Assembly (NCBI RefSeq): GCF_003589595.1
Contig: NW_020655550.1
Location: 720,796 to 784,795, forward strand
Reading direction: 5' to 3'
Length of the DNA: 64,000 bases
Origin: Hyposmocoma kahamanoa
Lineage: Eukaryota > Arthropoda > Insecta > Lepidoptera > Cosmopterigidae
Numbering within the stretch: position 1 is the first letter of the stretch; each line of letters begins with the position of its first letter. Positions 44,900-56,800 of the stretch are shown here, in pieces. The notes under the pieces were generated by a model. That model did not search any database, was not told the origin of the DNA, and saw nothing but the letters and a program-made list of their open reading frames with translations. A program made the position numbers and the translations under genes.

Positions 44900-45863
44900 G
44901 CTACCGTTTCGGCGCACTTAAGTAACAAAGATATGTGAAAGAGAGTGCGAGACAATCTCTGAAACATATTTTTCATACTCTTCGACAGCCTCTTCAGATG
45001 ATGAAAATCGTTGACCGCTGGTTCTTAATATTGCGATATAAATAAAAGTCGTAAGGTGCTAGGTCGTGACTGTACGCAGGGTGGCTCATAAGGTCAACGT
45101 TGTTGACCTTCAAAATTCATTTGTCTGCCTGGCCGTGTGAGAACTGGCATTATCGTGGTGATATGGCGTTTACGGTTATTTTTACAGAGTTTGTCAATAA
45201 CTTCCAGCAAACAAATGGTCGTGTACCAGTCATTATTCACGGTACAACGATTCTCCAAAGCAAGCAATGTGTCCAGTTTTATCAAAAAAGAAGCAATCAT
45301 CCGCTTAGAGGCACTTTGCACGCGCGCCACTTTGGTTGGTTTCGGCTCATCTCGAAAGACCCATACGCTCGATTGCTGCTTTGTTTTGGGATCGTAACTA
45401 TAAATCCATGTTTCGTCACCTATTACTATGTCCCACACCAAATTTGACGCCCCTTCGTTGAATCTGGTAAGCATGGCATTGCACCAAGTAACGTTTTTTG
45501 AGCCTCCGTCAAATTGCGTGGGATCCACCAACAGCACAGCTCTTTCGTGCCCAAATGTTTGTGTAGTATTGATTATATTTGACTCATGCCTATGCCCAAA
45601 GAATCTCATGGTATGTCACATGCCTGTCTGTTTTGATTATACGGCGCACAGCATCGATGTTTTAGTTGTTCACAGCAGTGGACGGGCGACCATCACGAAA
45701 TTCGTCGCTGAGATTCACACGACCACGTATGACTTCTGCAAATCAGCTATAAATATCTCTCTTGTCTCTCTGTCTTATATGGTGCTTCATCGCCCAAAGC
45801 AGCTTGGAGCCAAGCAAAGCTCCGCTGAGCTGTTAAATTACACTTAAAGTCGTAGAAAATCAT
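44900..45863 (-). pseudogene. Mariner transposase, decayed
   Basis: The minus strand starts MIFYDFK at 45863 and runs LTAQRSFAWLQAALGDEAPY, then GASNLVWDIVIGDETWIYSY (first catalytic Asp), TVNNDWYTTICLLEVIDKL, HHDNASSHTARQTN in another frame (second Asp) and DLAPYDFYLY (third Asp). The order and spacing fit a D,D34D mariner. At least three frameshifts and stops, including those around 45700, kill it. No intact terminal inverted repeats were identified. Confidence 0.88.
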
Positions 45864-46164
45864 ACTACGAAAATTTTCACGACTTAAATTCATGATGATG
45901 TAGACAACCAATTTCTAAAATAACGCCACAATGTAAAAACAAGTGACAGTCACTGACAGACTAACATTATTATTAAACATAAAATCTGATATCTACTCAT
46001 AACAGACTTGCCACACCGTTATTTTTGCAGTGCTTTTTATGACTAAGACTGATGACGTGATAAAATTTCATTGATTTCTAAGGTACAGTATGTCTTTTTT
46101 TAAATACATACTGCAGAGTATGTAAATAAAAAAAGATAAATGTCATATTCAAACAGATTATTAC

Positions 46165-46396
46165 CATAGTTAGGACAAGTAAGGTAACTCCATGCAAAAG
46201 TAGCAGCGCGGTTTGTATGTGTGCGTGCACGCATTGCGCCGTGTACGGACGCACACTTTCGCATAATTTTGCTATGCACTGTTGTTGCAGCTGGTCGTCA
46301 CACGCTTCTTTCATTATTATGAGAATGTGTGCATCAGTACTTCAGTACACGGCGTGTGACGAGCGCGCACGCATTAAGCCGCGCTGCTGCGCGGAG
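46165..46396. mobile_element. Foldback element, about 230 bp
   Basis: The left arm (GACAAGTAAGGTAACTCCAT, AGCAGCGCGGTTTGTATGTG, GCGCCGTGTACGGACGCACA) pairs with a right arm ending at the GCCGCGCTGCTGCGCGGAG region. Same family as 33265-33985. Confidence 0.65.
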
Positions 46397-46399
46397 TGA

Positions 46400-47060
46400 T
46401 TTGATTCTGTGTACACTTTTATTTTTAAAAGACTTAAAACCCGTTGCAAATAAATAAAAAATATCGTCAGTGTTTTGTAGAAAGGGCGAAAGTGCCATTT
46501 CGAAAAGTTTTTCAAGGGAGCATGTTCCAGTTTTTCACGACTCTTTTGAAATATTTATGTTCTGTTTTAAATCTTAAAACTCGATGAAAACTAAAATTAA
46601 ATTTTAAAACAAGCTCCCCTGAAAAATTTTTCGAAATGACGCTTTCGCCGTACTACAAAACACCGATGTTATATAATTATTACAATTTATATCAATTGAG
46701 CAAAACCATTACTAAAATTCTGTAATTGATATAAATTATCTTTTTTGTCTTTGCAATCCAAATACAGAAACAAAATGAAAATATTTTAATTGAGCTTGTA
46801 GAAAAAAAAATCATTTTACCAACAGCTGGTGCAAAACGCACAACTTCCAAGCAACTATAAAAATAAAGTTCATGTTTTATAAATTGTACGACTTTTTATT
46901 AACCACTAATGGGCGCCTTTGTTATTGGGTCATGGCTAATAAATGTTATCGTTAATCATGTTTGTCCGTGGTTGGTAATAAAGATATTTATGCTCGATCA
47001 TCTATATAGATCACACATTTACCCACTCCGTTTCCAGGACCGTACACTTTTTTTATGGTA
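46400..47060. other. Stretch without gene
   Basis: An imperfect inverted pair (about 46475-46530 against 46575-46670: AAAGGGCGAAAGTGCCATTT and AAATGACGCTTTCGCCG) suggests another small foldback. No gene is seen. Confidence 0.4.
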
Positions 47061-47064
47061 TAAT

Positions 47065-47165
47065 AAGTGCGCATTTGGCCCCCATCTCACCTGCTGGAAA
47101 GTGACAATGCGGTTGACGATACACGCACGCCTAAATAATGCCTACTCACTCTCGTATTGAAAAGG
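47065..47165 (+). repeat. Dispersed repeat (TCACCTG/AAATAATGCCTACT family)
   Basis: CATCTCACCTGCTGGAAAGT, CACGCCTAAATAATGCCTAC and TCACTCTCGTATTGAAAAGG; relative of 13555-13790. The ORF through it is incidental. Confidence 0.65.
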
Positions 47166-47814
47166 CTTAAGTATAGCGTTTAGGGAATAGAATATCTGCA
47201 GGCAAGGAATTTCACTCTATAGCCGTTTGCCATGTGAATGTGGAAGTGTAACGCTTTGTGCAAATCTTTATGATATCTACAACATAGGGGTGGTATCCCA
47301 GCCTACGTCTAGTCCCTCGATGATGGAAAGGTAGAGGCGGAATTAATTTGTGCAATACCATCGTTTACTCACACTACTCTCGCGTTTTGTTATGTATACC
47401 CTTTGTAGATGAAGGAGTATTTTCAATATATCTGGGTCGGATTTTAAATAATTAAAACAAATAGCTGTTTTCTTAGCAATATACGTAAATAATGTTTCTT
47501 TTCCTACAGAAATGAATTAAAAAACAGCTGATAAGAGTTTTGGGTATTTTAAATAACTTTGTGAAATTTGATATTATGTAGACTAGTATCAGATTTCACA
47601 GGGTTATTTTTATGCACTGTACCATTGTATTATTATAAAAATAGTAAGTATACATTTAATGCCTTGGTTTCGGTAAGGAATATTAACAAATCAAATAGAA
47701 CGAAAGACTCAAAAAGTAAAGAAATAAAACAAAATAGTTTTTATATTACACTTACTTTGATTGTTTGATTTCTCAGCTCGGATATAATCTGTCCTTTTTT
47801 ATGATACCCAGCGT

Positions 47815-48020
47815 CGGGCCTGGTGGTAAGCGACACGTCTGTCCATAACAGTTTCAGTGCCACTCAGAGCTTTAAATCGCAAAGATCTTAGGGGCACTGC
47901 CACTGCGCCCCTCACACTGAGACATAAGTTGACAAGTCCCATGTGCCTGTAATTTCACCAGCAGCTTTATCCTTGAAAATCGAAACGCAGTAATGCTCAC
48001 ATTACTATTTGGCGGCAGAA
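47815..48020 (+). repeat. Dispersed repeat family R3 copy, best preserved
   Basis: GCCTGGTGGTAAGCGACACG, GGCACTGCCACTGCGCCCCT, GAGACATAAGTTGACAAGTC and GTAATGCTCACATTACTATT give the reference order of the family. Confidence 0.8.
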
Positions 48021-50260
48021 ATTGGTGAGGTGGCAGAGTACTTCCCTGGATAAACGCTTTTATAAGGAGCTCTACTAAAAGACGTAAGTAAGTATTTTTA
48101 ATGAAAATTAAAACAAATGAACCGAAATGTGTACAACTTCTATAAGTACTATTAGTAAGGCTAACTAAATCAGTTGTACGTACTTACAATATTATTAAAG
48201 ATTTATTACGCGTGACACAAACTTCATTGCCTACTGTTGGTTGGCATGAAATTAAAATACTATGGAATATATAAAGCGTTATTAGCTGTCATCATAGGTT
48301 TAAGTTCAAAATGTTTAAAATGGAGGAAGATACGCACTGGATTATTTTTATAGGCGAAGATGAAAAGTATTGCATTTTTTAAATTGTAGTGCTGCTTTTT
48401 TGTTTTTCCTTGCTACACTTTGCGATGACTCTATGGAGTCCTCTACGGAGTCTCCTTTAATTAATGGTTCAAAGTATCACGTCGTCAATAAAATTGATAG
48501 TATAGATAGATAGAAGTATCATAATTCTAAATCCATAGCACTAATTTTCTGAAATTAATTCTAAGGAATATCGAAACTAGGATCTATCTTGTAAATTGAT
48601 TTTCAATCAACAAAATGATCACAAATGGAGCGATAAAAGTTTTGGACAAAAAATTGCTTTAACTTAAAATTTTTGCCATGAAACGTCTTTAAACATGCAA
48701 GATAGAATATTGATAGAATTTGAAGCGTAACAGCGAAAGAGATTTAGTAACATAGTAGATGTTTTACATTACACCAGGCACCGTGCACCCAGATACAACT
48801 CTACCGTTTATTTGGTAACAAACAAGAGGTATGCGAACACTGCATAAATTGCGGCGAAGTCCGCTGGGTGTGTAAAATTGGTATTGCCCGGGTCTGGTTG
48901 TATTTGCACTATTAGGCAAAAATCAATTATTTGCTAAGTTTGCTTGCCTTGTAATATGCAGGGTCAACATCGCAGAATAAGTAAGCGTAAAAGGTTTATT
49001 TCCGTGCGCGAAGCTTCGGCGCAATATTTTTTGTATTAATTCGGTGTGCCCGTTCATATACGGCCCGTTCTAACGTGAATAGATGTTTATTTGTTTCACG
49101 TTGTAGTTGTTATTTTTGACTTATTTGTAACGAATGACTAGAGTTTATTGTTACGTGGTGATATTGGCACGACTCAAGAGGATGGAACAGTATGTAGAAC
49201 TAGTAGCAAAGTCATCAAAGTCCTATTCAAGTTGGATAAAGAACAAATATATATATCTAATTAATACATACATAGTGGGAAGACTATCATAAAGTTAAAC
49301 CATATGCAAAACTAATTTTTCCAGAAACGGTATGGGATTCAAGTCATTTTTTTGTCTTCTTGTTCCGATTGTACATCGATCACTAATGTCCACTTGTACT
49401 AAACTTTTAAAACTAAAGCATTGATTAATTACGCATTTAAGTTTAGACGCAAAATTTTCACAATGAGAGAAGTTTCTTTGTTTTCTTTAGCGTTGGTATG
49501 ATTGGAATAAAACATAATTTAGATAATATTTTGTTACGCCATTCAAACTTAATGATATGACAATTTAGAATTATCAAAATTCCTAATATTACAATTGAAG
49601 TTAATACCTTCATAAATTCTTTTATATTAATTTCGCATTTACTATAAATTTCAAATTCGCAATCCTAATTTAATTATTTATAGCAACTTCTACCTGTGGC
49701 TTTGCCTGGAAATATACCTCAGTTTGTAAACTGTACATTCCACCAACTTTCAACTAAAGTCATAAGCCGTTTAGGCTTCATTGAGTTACCAACTTTCAAA
49801 CATTCATTCACATATCCAAAGTTTCACGTTTAATATTTTAGTAGGATAGTTTGGTGGTTTATTTAATATCGCACAGCTGTACGGAGACCTGTATTGTATA
49901 ATCAAGTGGTTAATGAATTTATTTATAAATATTTTTATTGTAGGTCGAACCACAGTTACAAGTACTTTTATTTGTTATAGAAGCATGTATAATGTACTCT
50001 GCGTTGCATTGCAATGAGAGTACGAAGTTAAAATCAAATCTGTGCTATAAATAATTTTAATGATTCTTATGTGGTGCTGAACTATTTAAACACAATTGCG
50101 ACCAAACAGGCAGCAGCAGCAGGTAAGTGTAATGGGGCCTACAAACGCTACAAAAAATCGCTACAATCAGATTGTAACGTGTGTATGAGAACAAAGTACA
50201 GTTCTTTATGATTTTTTAAAAGTATACCGTCGAATGAAACTGTAATTAATAGACAAACCG
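48021..50260. other. Stretch without recognised gene
   Basis: AT-rich, short ORFs only. No transposon motif or KZL-type exon was recognised on either strand. Confidence 0.4.
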
Positions 50261-50267
50261 GAACTGG

Positions 50268-50333
50268 ATGATCTATGCGATATTCGTAGTCGTATATGTC
50301 GATGGCGCCAGTCTTTGCGTGGATTTTCATAAG
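50268..50333 (+). CDS. Candidate signal-peptide exon, possibly KZL9 exon 1
   Basis: ATG at 50268 opens MIYAIFVVVYVDGASLCVDF, ending CATAAG|GTGAGA in phase 0, the same ending phase and layout as the signal exons of KZL1 to KZL8. The next plus-strand Kazal-like exon is at 59588, so the intron would be 9.3 kb, much of it repeats. The exon could also be chance. Confidence 0.4.
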
Positions 50334-50691
50334 GTGAGACTGAAACCAACAACCGCTAAAGAGTCCTCTGTCTTCATCGCGGAAGGGAACCGAATGAACA
50401 TATATGTGTGTGTGTATGTTTTACATGACATTGTCACCATATTGGTGTTTTTACATTCTAACAGGCAAAAATATCTAGTATATTCTTACCTAAATTTTTT
50501 TACAATGACTTCTACTTCTATAACTGTATTTTTTGTACACACCCAAAACCATTATTATAGTAATTAATTGCTGTGATGACAAACATCATATAAGGAAGTT
50601 ATCAAAACGGCTCAGCTCTAGTGTACGCAGTTTAAAAAATATGAACATTTTTAAACGTCGTTAAGATTTTTAGACCAGATTCCAATCTTAA

Positions 50692-51045
50692 ATTTTTATT
50701 CAATTAATATTCACTTATTTTTTGTGAAATTACTCCACTAGTTTGTTATAATTACTAATACAAAGATCGAACACTCAAAAAAAATTCCTTCGATCCGGCC
50801 GGATTCGAACCGACGTCTTCTAGCTTACCGTTCCAGACCCTATACCACCTAAGCCACGACACGAACCAGCGGACCTCACGAATTTTTCTATGTGCTTGCG
50901 TCGTGTCTTTGTATTTGGTTTTTCAACGACTTTTTAGTCGTAGCGCCATCTATGAGAAATCTATGAAAGATTTGTCACCCAGTTAGTACCTTTACAGCTA
51001 CGAGTCCTGGCGAGGGATGTCGCTATTCGCTGCATTTAAATTTTT
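50692..51045 (-). mobile_element. tRNA-derived SINE (family S2), tandem copy 1
   Basis: On the minus strand: GTGGCTTAGGTGGTATAGGG (A box) and GTCGGTTCGAATCCGGCCGG (B box). The tail lies toward the AATTATAACAAACTAG side. The body has TCACGAATTTTTCTATGTGC and CGACTTTTTAGTCGTAGCGC on the plus strand. Confidence 0.8.
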
Positions 51046-51353
51046 TATTGAATTAATATTCACTTATTTTTTGTGAAATTACTCCACTAGTTTGTTATAA
51101 TTATTAATACAATGATCGAACACTCAGAAATAATTCCTTTCGATCCGGCCGGATTCGAACCGAAGTCTTCTAGCTTACCGTGCCAGACACTATACCAACT
51201 AAGCCACGGAACGAACCAGCGGACATCACGAATTTTCTATGTGCTTGCGTCGTGTCTTTGTATTTGGTTTTTCAACGACTTTTTAGTCGTAGCGCCATCT
51301 ATGAGAAATCTATGACAGATTTATCACCCAGTTAGTACCTTTACAGCTACCAG
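51046..51353 (-). mobile_element. tRNA-derived SINE (family S2), tandem copy 2
   Basis: Repeats copy 1 almost word for word (GAATTAATATTCACTTATTT, GGATTCGAACCGAAGTCTTC, CGACTTTTTAGTCGTAGCGC) with scattered substitutions. Confidence 0.8.
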
Positions 51354-51440
51354 TCACGGTAAGCTAGAAGACGTCGGTTCGAATCCGGCCGGATCGAAGG
51401 AATTTTTTCTGAGTGTTCGATCTTTATATTAATAATTATA
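51354..51440 (+). mobile_element. SINE S2 partial copy, inverted
   Basis: GGTAAGCTAGAAGACGTCGG, then TTCGAATCCGGCCGGATCG and GTGTTCGATCTTTATATTAA. Opposite orientation to the two tandem copies, so the cluster can form a hairpin. Confidence 0.8.
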
Positions 51441-51894
51441 ACAATCTAGATATCAATCTATTTTATTATATTAGATTACCAAATTCACTTTTACTTTAGC
51501 TGCTTTCACAGTTTAATGACATATCGCATTTTGCTTCGTGGAAATTCATGTCCTAGAGAAACGTGTGCGTTTAGGGTAATTTACAATCAGAGTTCCAGAG
51601 TGTTTTTGAGTGATAACTTTAAACAATTTAACATTCGTATGCTAGGATCACAGTACATTTATGTGTTGTAATTTATGTTAAGAAGAATAGTATTTTTTAG
51701 GAAAATGGTAAAAGACAACATTAATACGAGAAATAAAAATAACTGGGTGTTCTTGACAGTCGTCTTCACGAAGCCAGAAATTCATTTAAGGGTTAATGTA
51801 AATGTTTTTGTAATAAGATTCTGGTTGATATTCAAAATCCGAAATTCAATCTGCGTACTTCTCATACCGTGGTAAGAAACCTGTGCTAGAAGGG

Positions 51895-52040
51895 TTCCGG
51901 TGCACAAAGTCAATCCCGGATCCCTCCCACTAGAGCGCCGGAGAAGGCCACTACGGGGTTTTGACGACCGGTAGAAGTCCGGATCCGCTGGCTCCGCGGC
52001 GGAGAGGTATCCTAGGAAGATTTCCCCACCAAAAAAAGGC
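51895..52040 (+). mobile_element. R1-type LINE 3' end fragment
   Basis: GC-rich island ending GGCGGAGAGGTATCCTAGGA, AGATTTCCCCACC and poly-A, matching the end of the element at 58384-58965. Untranslated part only. Confidence 0.6.
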
Positions 52041-52299
52041 TAGACCAACATGTATTGCAGCCAAGTATTACACCAACATGTAAAATTTGCACAAATGTTA
52101 TTCTTTTTGTTAATTTTATAAAAACACATCGTACATTTACAGTATTAACCTAAACGCTTCCGTGTTATGTTCTTATACTACATACATATTTAATACGTTA
52201 GGTTTACTTGCTGTCGTGAAAGATGTCAGCATTCTGAACCTCAGCGACCAGACAATTTAGCGACGTTATAATTTTATTTACAATTTTTATTTAACATAT

Positions 52300-52385
52300 T
52301 GTATGCGGTTGCTAAGATTCTCCAACAAAATATCGTTGCTTACTAGGTCAAATGCCTTCTTGAAATCGAAGTATGCGGCATCTAC
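52300..52385 (-). pseudogene. LINE RT motif A scrap
   Basis: The minus strand reads YFDFKKAFDLVSNDILLENL, the conserved A motif of LINE reverse transcriptase. Nothing else of the element remains nearby. Confidence 0.55.
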
Positions 52386-52554
52386 TTGTCGAATTAGTAA
52401 ATTAGTCGAATTAGAGAATTAATACAATTTTTCTCTTTATGTAACATTTCGTATCGCATGGTGAACCTTATGTACCTTATGTATAAAAATTGTAAAAAAC
52501 CAATATTATTTAATAGCACTTTTTTAAGATACCTACAAAGTGACGGGACGAACA

Positions 52555-52770
52555 AGTAGTGCGTCTGGTAGTAAGTAACTCGCCTACCCATAACAGTTGC
52601 AGTGATACTCAGAGGTTTTAAACCGCAAACATCTATGGGTTCCTGCCACTGCGTCCGACCCTGAGACATACGTTGACAAGTCTCATGTGCCCGTAATTTG
52701 ACCAGTACCCTTACCCTTCCAAACCGGAACGCAGTAATGCTCATATTACCGCTTGGCGGCAGAAATACAT
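52555..52770 (+). repeat. Dispersed repeat family R3 copy
   Basis: CTCGCCTACCCATAACAGTT, CCTGCCACTGCG, GTTGACAAGTCTCATGTGCC and GCAGTAATGCTCATATTACC match R3. Confidence 0.75.
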
Positions 52771-53105
52771 AAGGTAGCAATACTAGTCTGGTTTACTTTG
52801 TCACAAGGAGCTTTGCTGCTACTAAACCTATCGTAGGCAAAAATATATTGAGGCTCCTTTTTGGTACTGTTGTTCAATTTAAATGGAACTTAATGTTGCG
52901 TAAAATTGTGTTTATTAAGACGCTTTTACCGCTGCATTAAGCTGGTAGACTACGCTCAAGCGCTTACGTGATACTTCAGAGACATAATCGGATTGACTTT
53001 AATTCCATCATGTAGCAAATTTGTGTTGCTTGTGTAGGTGCAAATTAAAGATTTACCTCTGACATTTCAGTTTATTTAGTTTGTAAAAACATTTTGTTAC
53101 GCAGT

Positions 53106-53262
53106 GGGTTCCGTATATTAATTATATTAATTCCGTAAGTACCATAGCGAAGCGATTCTTAAGCTACTGTTAAAAAACAATGGATTTAGTAGGTTCCGTA
53201 TATTAATTATATTAATTCCGTAAGTAAAAAAGTTAAGCTGATGTTAAAAAACAATGGATTTT
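53106..53262. repeat. Tandem duplication, unit about 80 bp
   Basis: GGTTCCGTATATTAATTATA followed by TTAATTCCGTAAGTA, and GTTAAAAAACAATGGATTT, both occur twice in order. Confidence 0.85.
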
Positions 53263-53439
53263 ACGACTTCGTTCCGGGTTACAGTAGCCTATTTACCGCC
53301 GAGTAGATCCTTAAATAAATAAGTCATGGAACCATACAATTAATTTTACTCCTCATGAATTTTGATCTTCAAAATACTTAAACTCGTGCATAAATCTTCG
53401 TGAATAAGTCTAATTCTAACTACATACGTATAATATTAA

Positions 53440-54675
53440 CTACCGCGCAATTAGTTTATTGTCCCAAATTTACAAACTGTTTTCAAAATTAATAACAAAT
53501 CGCATCACTCGTCAACTTGATGAATGCCAGCCTATTGAACAGGCCGGTTTTCGAAGTGGCTACTCCACCATAGACCATATCCACACGGTGAAGCAGTTGA
53601 TGGAGAAATGTCACGAGTACAACCGACCCCTTCGTTGATTATGAAAAGCCCTTCGACAGTGTCGAACATTGGGCCGTGTTCCACGCTCTCTATCGCTGTA
53701 ATATCGACTCTCGCTACATAGATGTACTTCGGGAGCTGTACTCATCTGCAACTCTACAGGTTCGAATGCATGAACTAACCAACCCTGTACCAATCAAAAG
53801 GGGAGTGCGGCAGGGAGACATCTTTTCGCCAAAACTGTTTACTGCTATCCTAGAAGACGTAGTAAAAACACTTGATTGGACGAAATGTGGCGTTAACATC
53901 AATGGAGTCTTCCTGTCCCACTTACGGTTTGCAGACGACCTAGTACTCTTCGCTGAAAACTTTAACGATCTCCAGCGTAAGCTGTATGATGCTTCTATGT
54001 GAGTGGGCTTCAAGATGAATATGTCCAAGACTAAGGTTATGGCAAAAATCTCCAACGTCACAAATCCAAGTGTCACAGTCGGACATATTTTATCTTTTGA
54101 CAAGGCGTATCAAATGAAGAAAATCACCAGAAGAATTCAGCTTGGGTGGGCCGTGCTTAGCAAGTTGGACGACATTCTTAAGTCAGCTAAAATTCCACAA
54201 TATCTGAAGACCCGTCTATATAATCAGTGTGTTCTGCCTACTATGACTTACGGTGCCGAGACATGGACGCTCACGCAGGAGGCTGTGTATAGGATGAAAG
54301 TTGCACAGAGAGCCATGGAGCGTGTCATGCTCGGTAACAAGCTTATAGACCGTGTTCCCAAGGTACAGATTCTAAGTCGAACCAAGGTAAAGGGCGAGGG
54401 GGAACAGCATCACGAAGTTGAAATGGAGCTGGGGCACCTGATACGGAGACAAGATGACACATGGAGTAAGGTGATAACTGAGTGGCGTAAGGACTGAATA
54501 CAGGAACGTCGGGCGTCAAGAGGCGGGATGGGCGGATTACATTGCAGGAGTTGGGAGGCGAACCTGGATGAGGTTAGCACGGGATCGTGGGGAGTGGTAC
54601 AGAAATTTGGAGGCGTATACCCAGCAGTGGGTGAAGTCAGGCTGTATATGATGATGATGATGAATCTCGTAATTA
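53440..54675 (+). mobile_element. RTE-type LINE 3' half
   Basis: RT text includes FRSGYSTIDHIHTVKQLMEK, VDYEKPFDSVEHWAVFHALY (motif A, frameshifted), VPIKRGVRQGDIFSPKLFTA, LRFADDLVLFAENFNDLQRK (motif C), CVLPTMTYGAETWTLTQ and, past a TGA at 54495, AYTQQWVKSG. The 3' end is a short ATGATGATGATG tract, a usual RTE terminus. A TGA at 54000 and at least one shift make it dead. It lies in the proposed KZL9 intron. Confidence 0.88.
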
Positions 54676-54679
54676 ACAA

Positions 54680-56040
54680 AAAAAATTCTTAGGACTTTAC
54701 TCGGCTGCGCTTCGGGGAATTGCGGTATATGGATGTTGTGAAACAGTTTTCACTACCTCCATAAACATATAACGCACTAATATAAATAGGAACAAAAAAC
54801 AAGCGCAATAAAAATAGCAACTTTAATTTAGCCTTAATGGTTTGAGTGAGACAGGTTCTCGTTTATTAGTGATAAGATAAATCCTGACAAATCTCGGATC
54901 AGTGAAAATTCATGACACAGACACTCTACTAACGTAGTAATTATTTCTTCTACAAATAAAGACTTAGATTGTTTTGAAGGAATCAGTTTTTAAATTAATG
55001 TTCAGAAGTTTTATAAGTGTCGTTATAGTTGGGAGAGCTCAAGTCTGTGTGGTGTCTCTTGAGTTGTTTATAGGAGAAGAATAAGAGTTGTTTATACGCT
55101 AGTCAGTAAGTAGTTTTTTGTAATATGAAAAGAATTTGCTTTCCGCTGATGGAATTTCACCTGTCTCAGAACTATATAGTAGCTGTCGCAACAAAAAAAC
55201 TGCGCTGAAGTTGTGAGTATAAAATAAAATAAATTGTTTTAAAATTTGTAACAAACATAACTTCCGTATTTTTATATAGTCATTATTATGTAATATTTTA
55301 ATTTAGATTATATCAAATTTTAGTTGCACCAGAAAAATGCAAGAGCGCATCAGTTATATCCTAAGTAAGTACTTTTGAATTCCACATAAAAAAATCTATA
55401 GCGAGATCATGTTATTATACCTGTCTGTCATTATACCTGTTTGTCTGTTGAATTAATCTTGATATGAGGAACAATTTATGAAATTACTTTAAATGTCCTT
55501 GGCTTGTCACGGGGTAAACAAGTTTTGATGAAGCAAAGATAGCAAATATGGGACTACAAAATAAGTTTTAAAGACGGATCGCGTACATAAATTGACAGGA
55601 GGGCCGAGCACGCGTTATTAAAAGGACACCTCTCCGAGTCCTGTGAGGAAAATGAGATAGAATTGACAACCTCGCCAGTCACGACTACCGAGTCAGCTAT
55701 GACTATCCAGTCGGATATGACGAGCCTGTCATGAGGTACGACTACCTAGTTTCCAACATTCGAAACAGGAGAAAAAATTGACAGCAACGAATTTGGTAAT
55801 TGATCATGTGAGAGCTTACAAAGATGAAAGGCTTCTCACGAAGAAAAATCACTTTACACACTGACTTAGGATGGAAATCATGTTAAATTTGTTAATTAAA
55901 ACAAAAAGCATTTATTTAGTCGGGGCTACTTCTAAATAAAAATTACTTGTGTTAGAAACCCCGTTAGAAACCCCGGTCTTCCAAGTAGTTACATTTTTTA
56001 AAATCCATAAATAAGGAAGTTAAAATAAATTAATTTTATT
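54680..56040. other. Stretch without recognised gene
   Basis: AT-rich. Around 55670-55750 there are repeated words of the type GACTA(C/T)C..AGTC. No coding evidence. Confidence 0.35.
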
Positions 56041-56051
56041 AAAATTAATTA

Positions 56052-56052
<1 letters not shown>

Positions 56053-56103
<51 letters not shown>

Positions 56104-56130
56104 TGTGTGAGTCTGTGTGTGACAGCACTT
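56053..56130. repeat. (GT)n microsatellite
   Basis: About 50 bp of pure TG, then an interrupted tail. Confidence 0.95.
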
Positions 56131-56379
56131 ATGAGTACTATTTCCGTAGTTAGTCATTTACTGTTATTTTTATTATTTTTTTTATAATAAATGCATAGTT
56201 CTCACGTTCAACAAAAAAAGAAGGTAAGTACTAAAGTGGATTCCTATTACGTGACAGTATGGATCAGATACCATCCTTATATATTTAAATATTTAACAAT
56301 ACAACTTCAATGAGGGCATTGTCTTCAATTTTTTTTGCCGTCAGAATCTCAAAAGAAAAGACAAAAACATTATAAGCTT

Positions 56380-56800
56380 CACAATCACAACCTTGTCTCC
56401 CTATTAACCCGAACATCGGGTTTCGTCGATTTTTCCAGAAAGTGCTTAACGTAGAAATTTTAAACTTGACTTTTCAAAGGTTAAGAGGATGTGAAATTAT
56501 GTTATCGTGAAGCGAGCATGAGTGTGCGGGAGGAATAACACTATTCGTATGTTCGATATTTCGTAGTACGATTTCATTTTGTAAATTGGTTGAACGCTTT
56601 TCACGCCTTAAGCGCTGAACCAAATTCGACGAAGAAGGACATAGACTACTTTTTGTTTCGAAAATAAATTTTAAAGGGGATGAAATAGGGGATGAAAGTT
56701 TGTATGGAGAACCAACCATTTCTCAAGTAAACAGTACAGTAGGCTACTAGAAATATTTACTCTATGCAGACGAAGTCGCGGGCACCGCTAGTAGAATATA
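56380..56800. repeat. Dispersed retroelement-like fragment
   Basis: Contains AGGGGATGAAAGTTTGTATG and GCAGACGAAGTCGCGGGCAC, a wording I recognise from many insect dispersed repeats. No coding part. Confidence 0.4.

Noticed and set aside
45100..45847. Plus-strand ORFs of 86 to 139 aa
   Set aside because: Antisense shadows of the dead mariner transposase.
46909..47160. 83-aa plus-strand ORF
   Set aside because: Its second half is the dispersed TCACCTG repeat also found at 13555-13790; no independent support.
50775..50840. Possible tRNA gene on the minus strand (A and B boxes)
   Set aside because: The same text occurs again at 51130 and inverted at 51360 inside an approximately 340-bp repeat, so it is a SINE head; no intact cloverleaf was confirmed.
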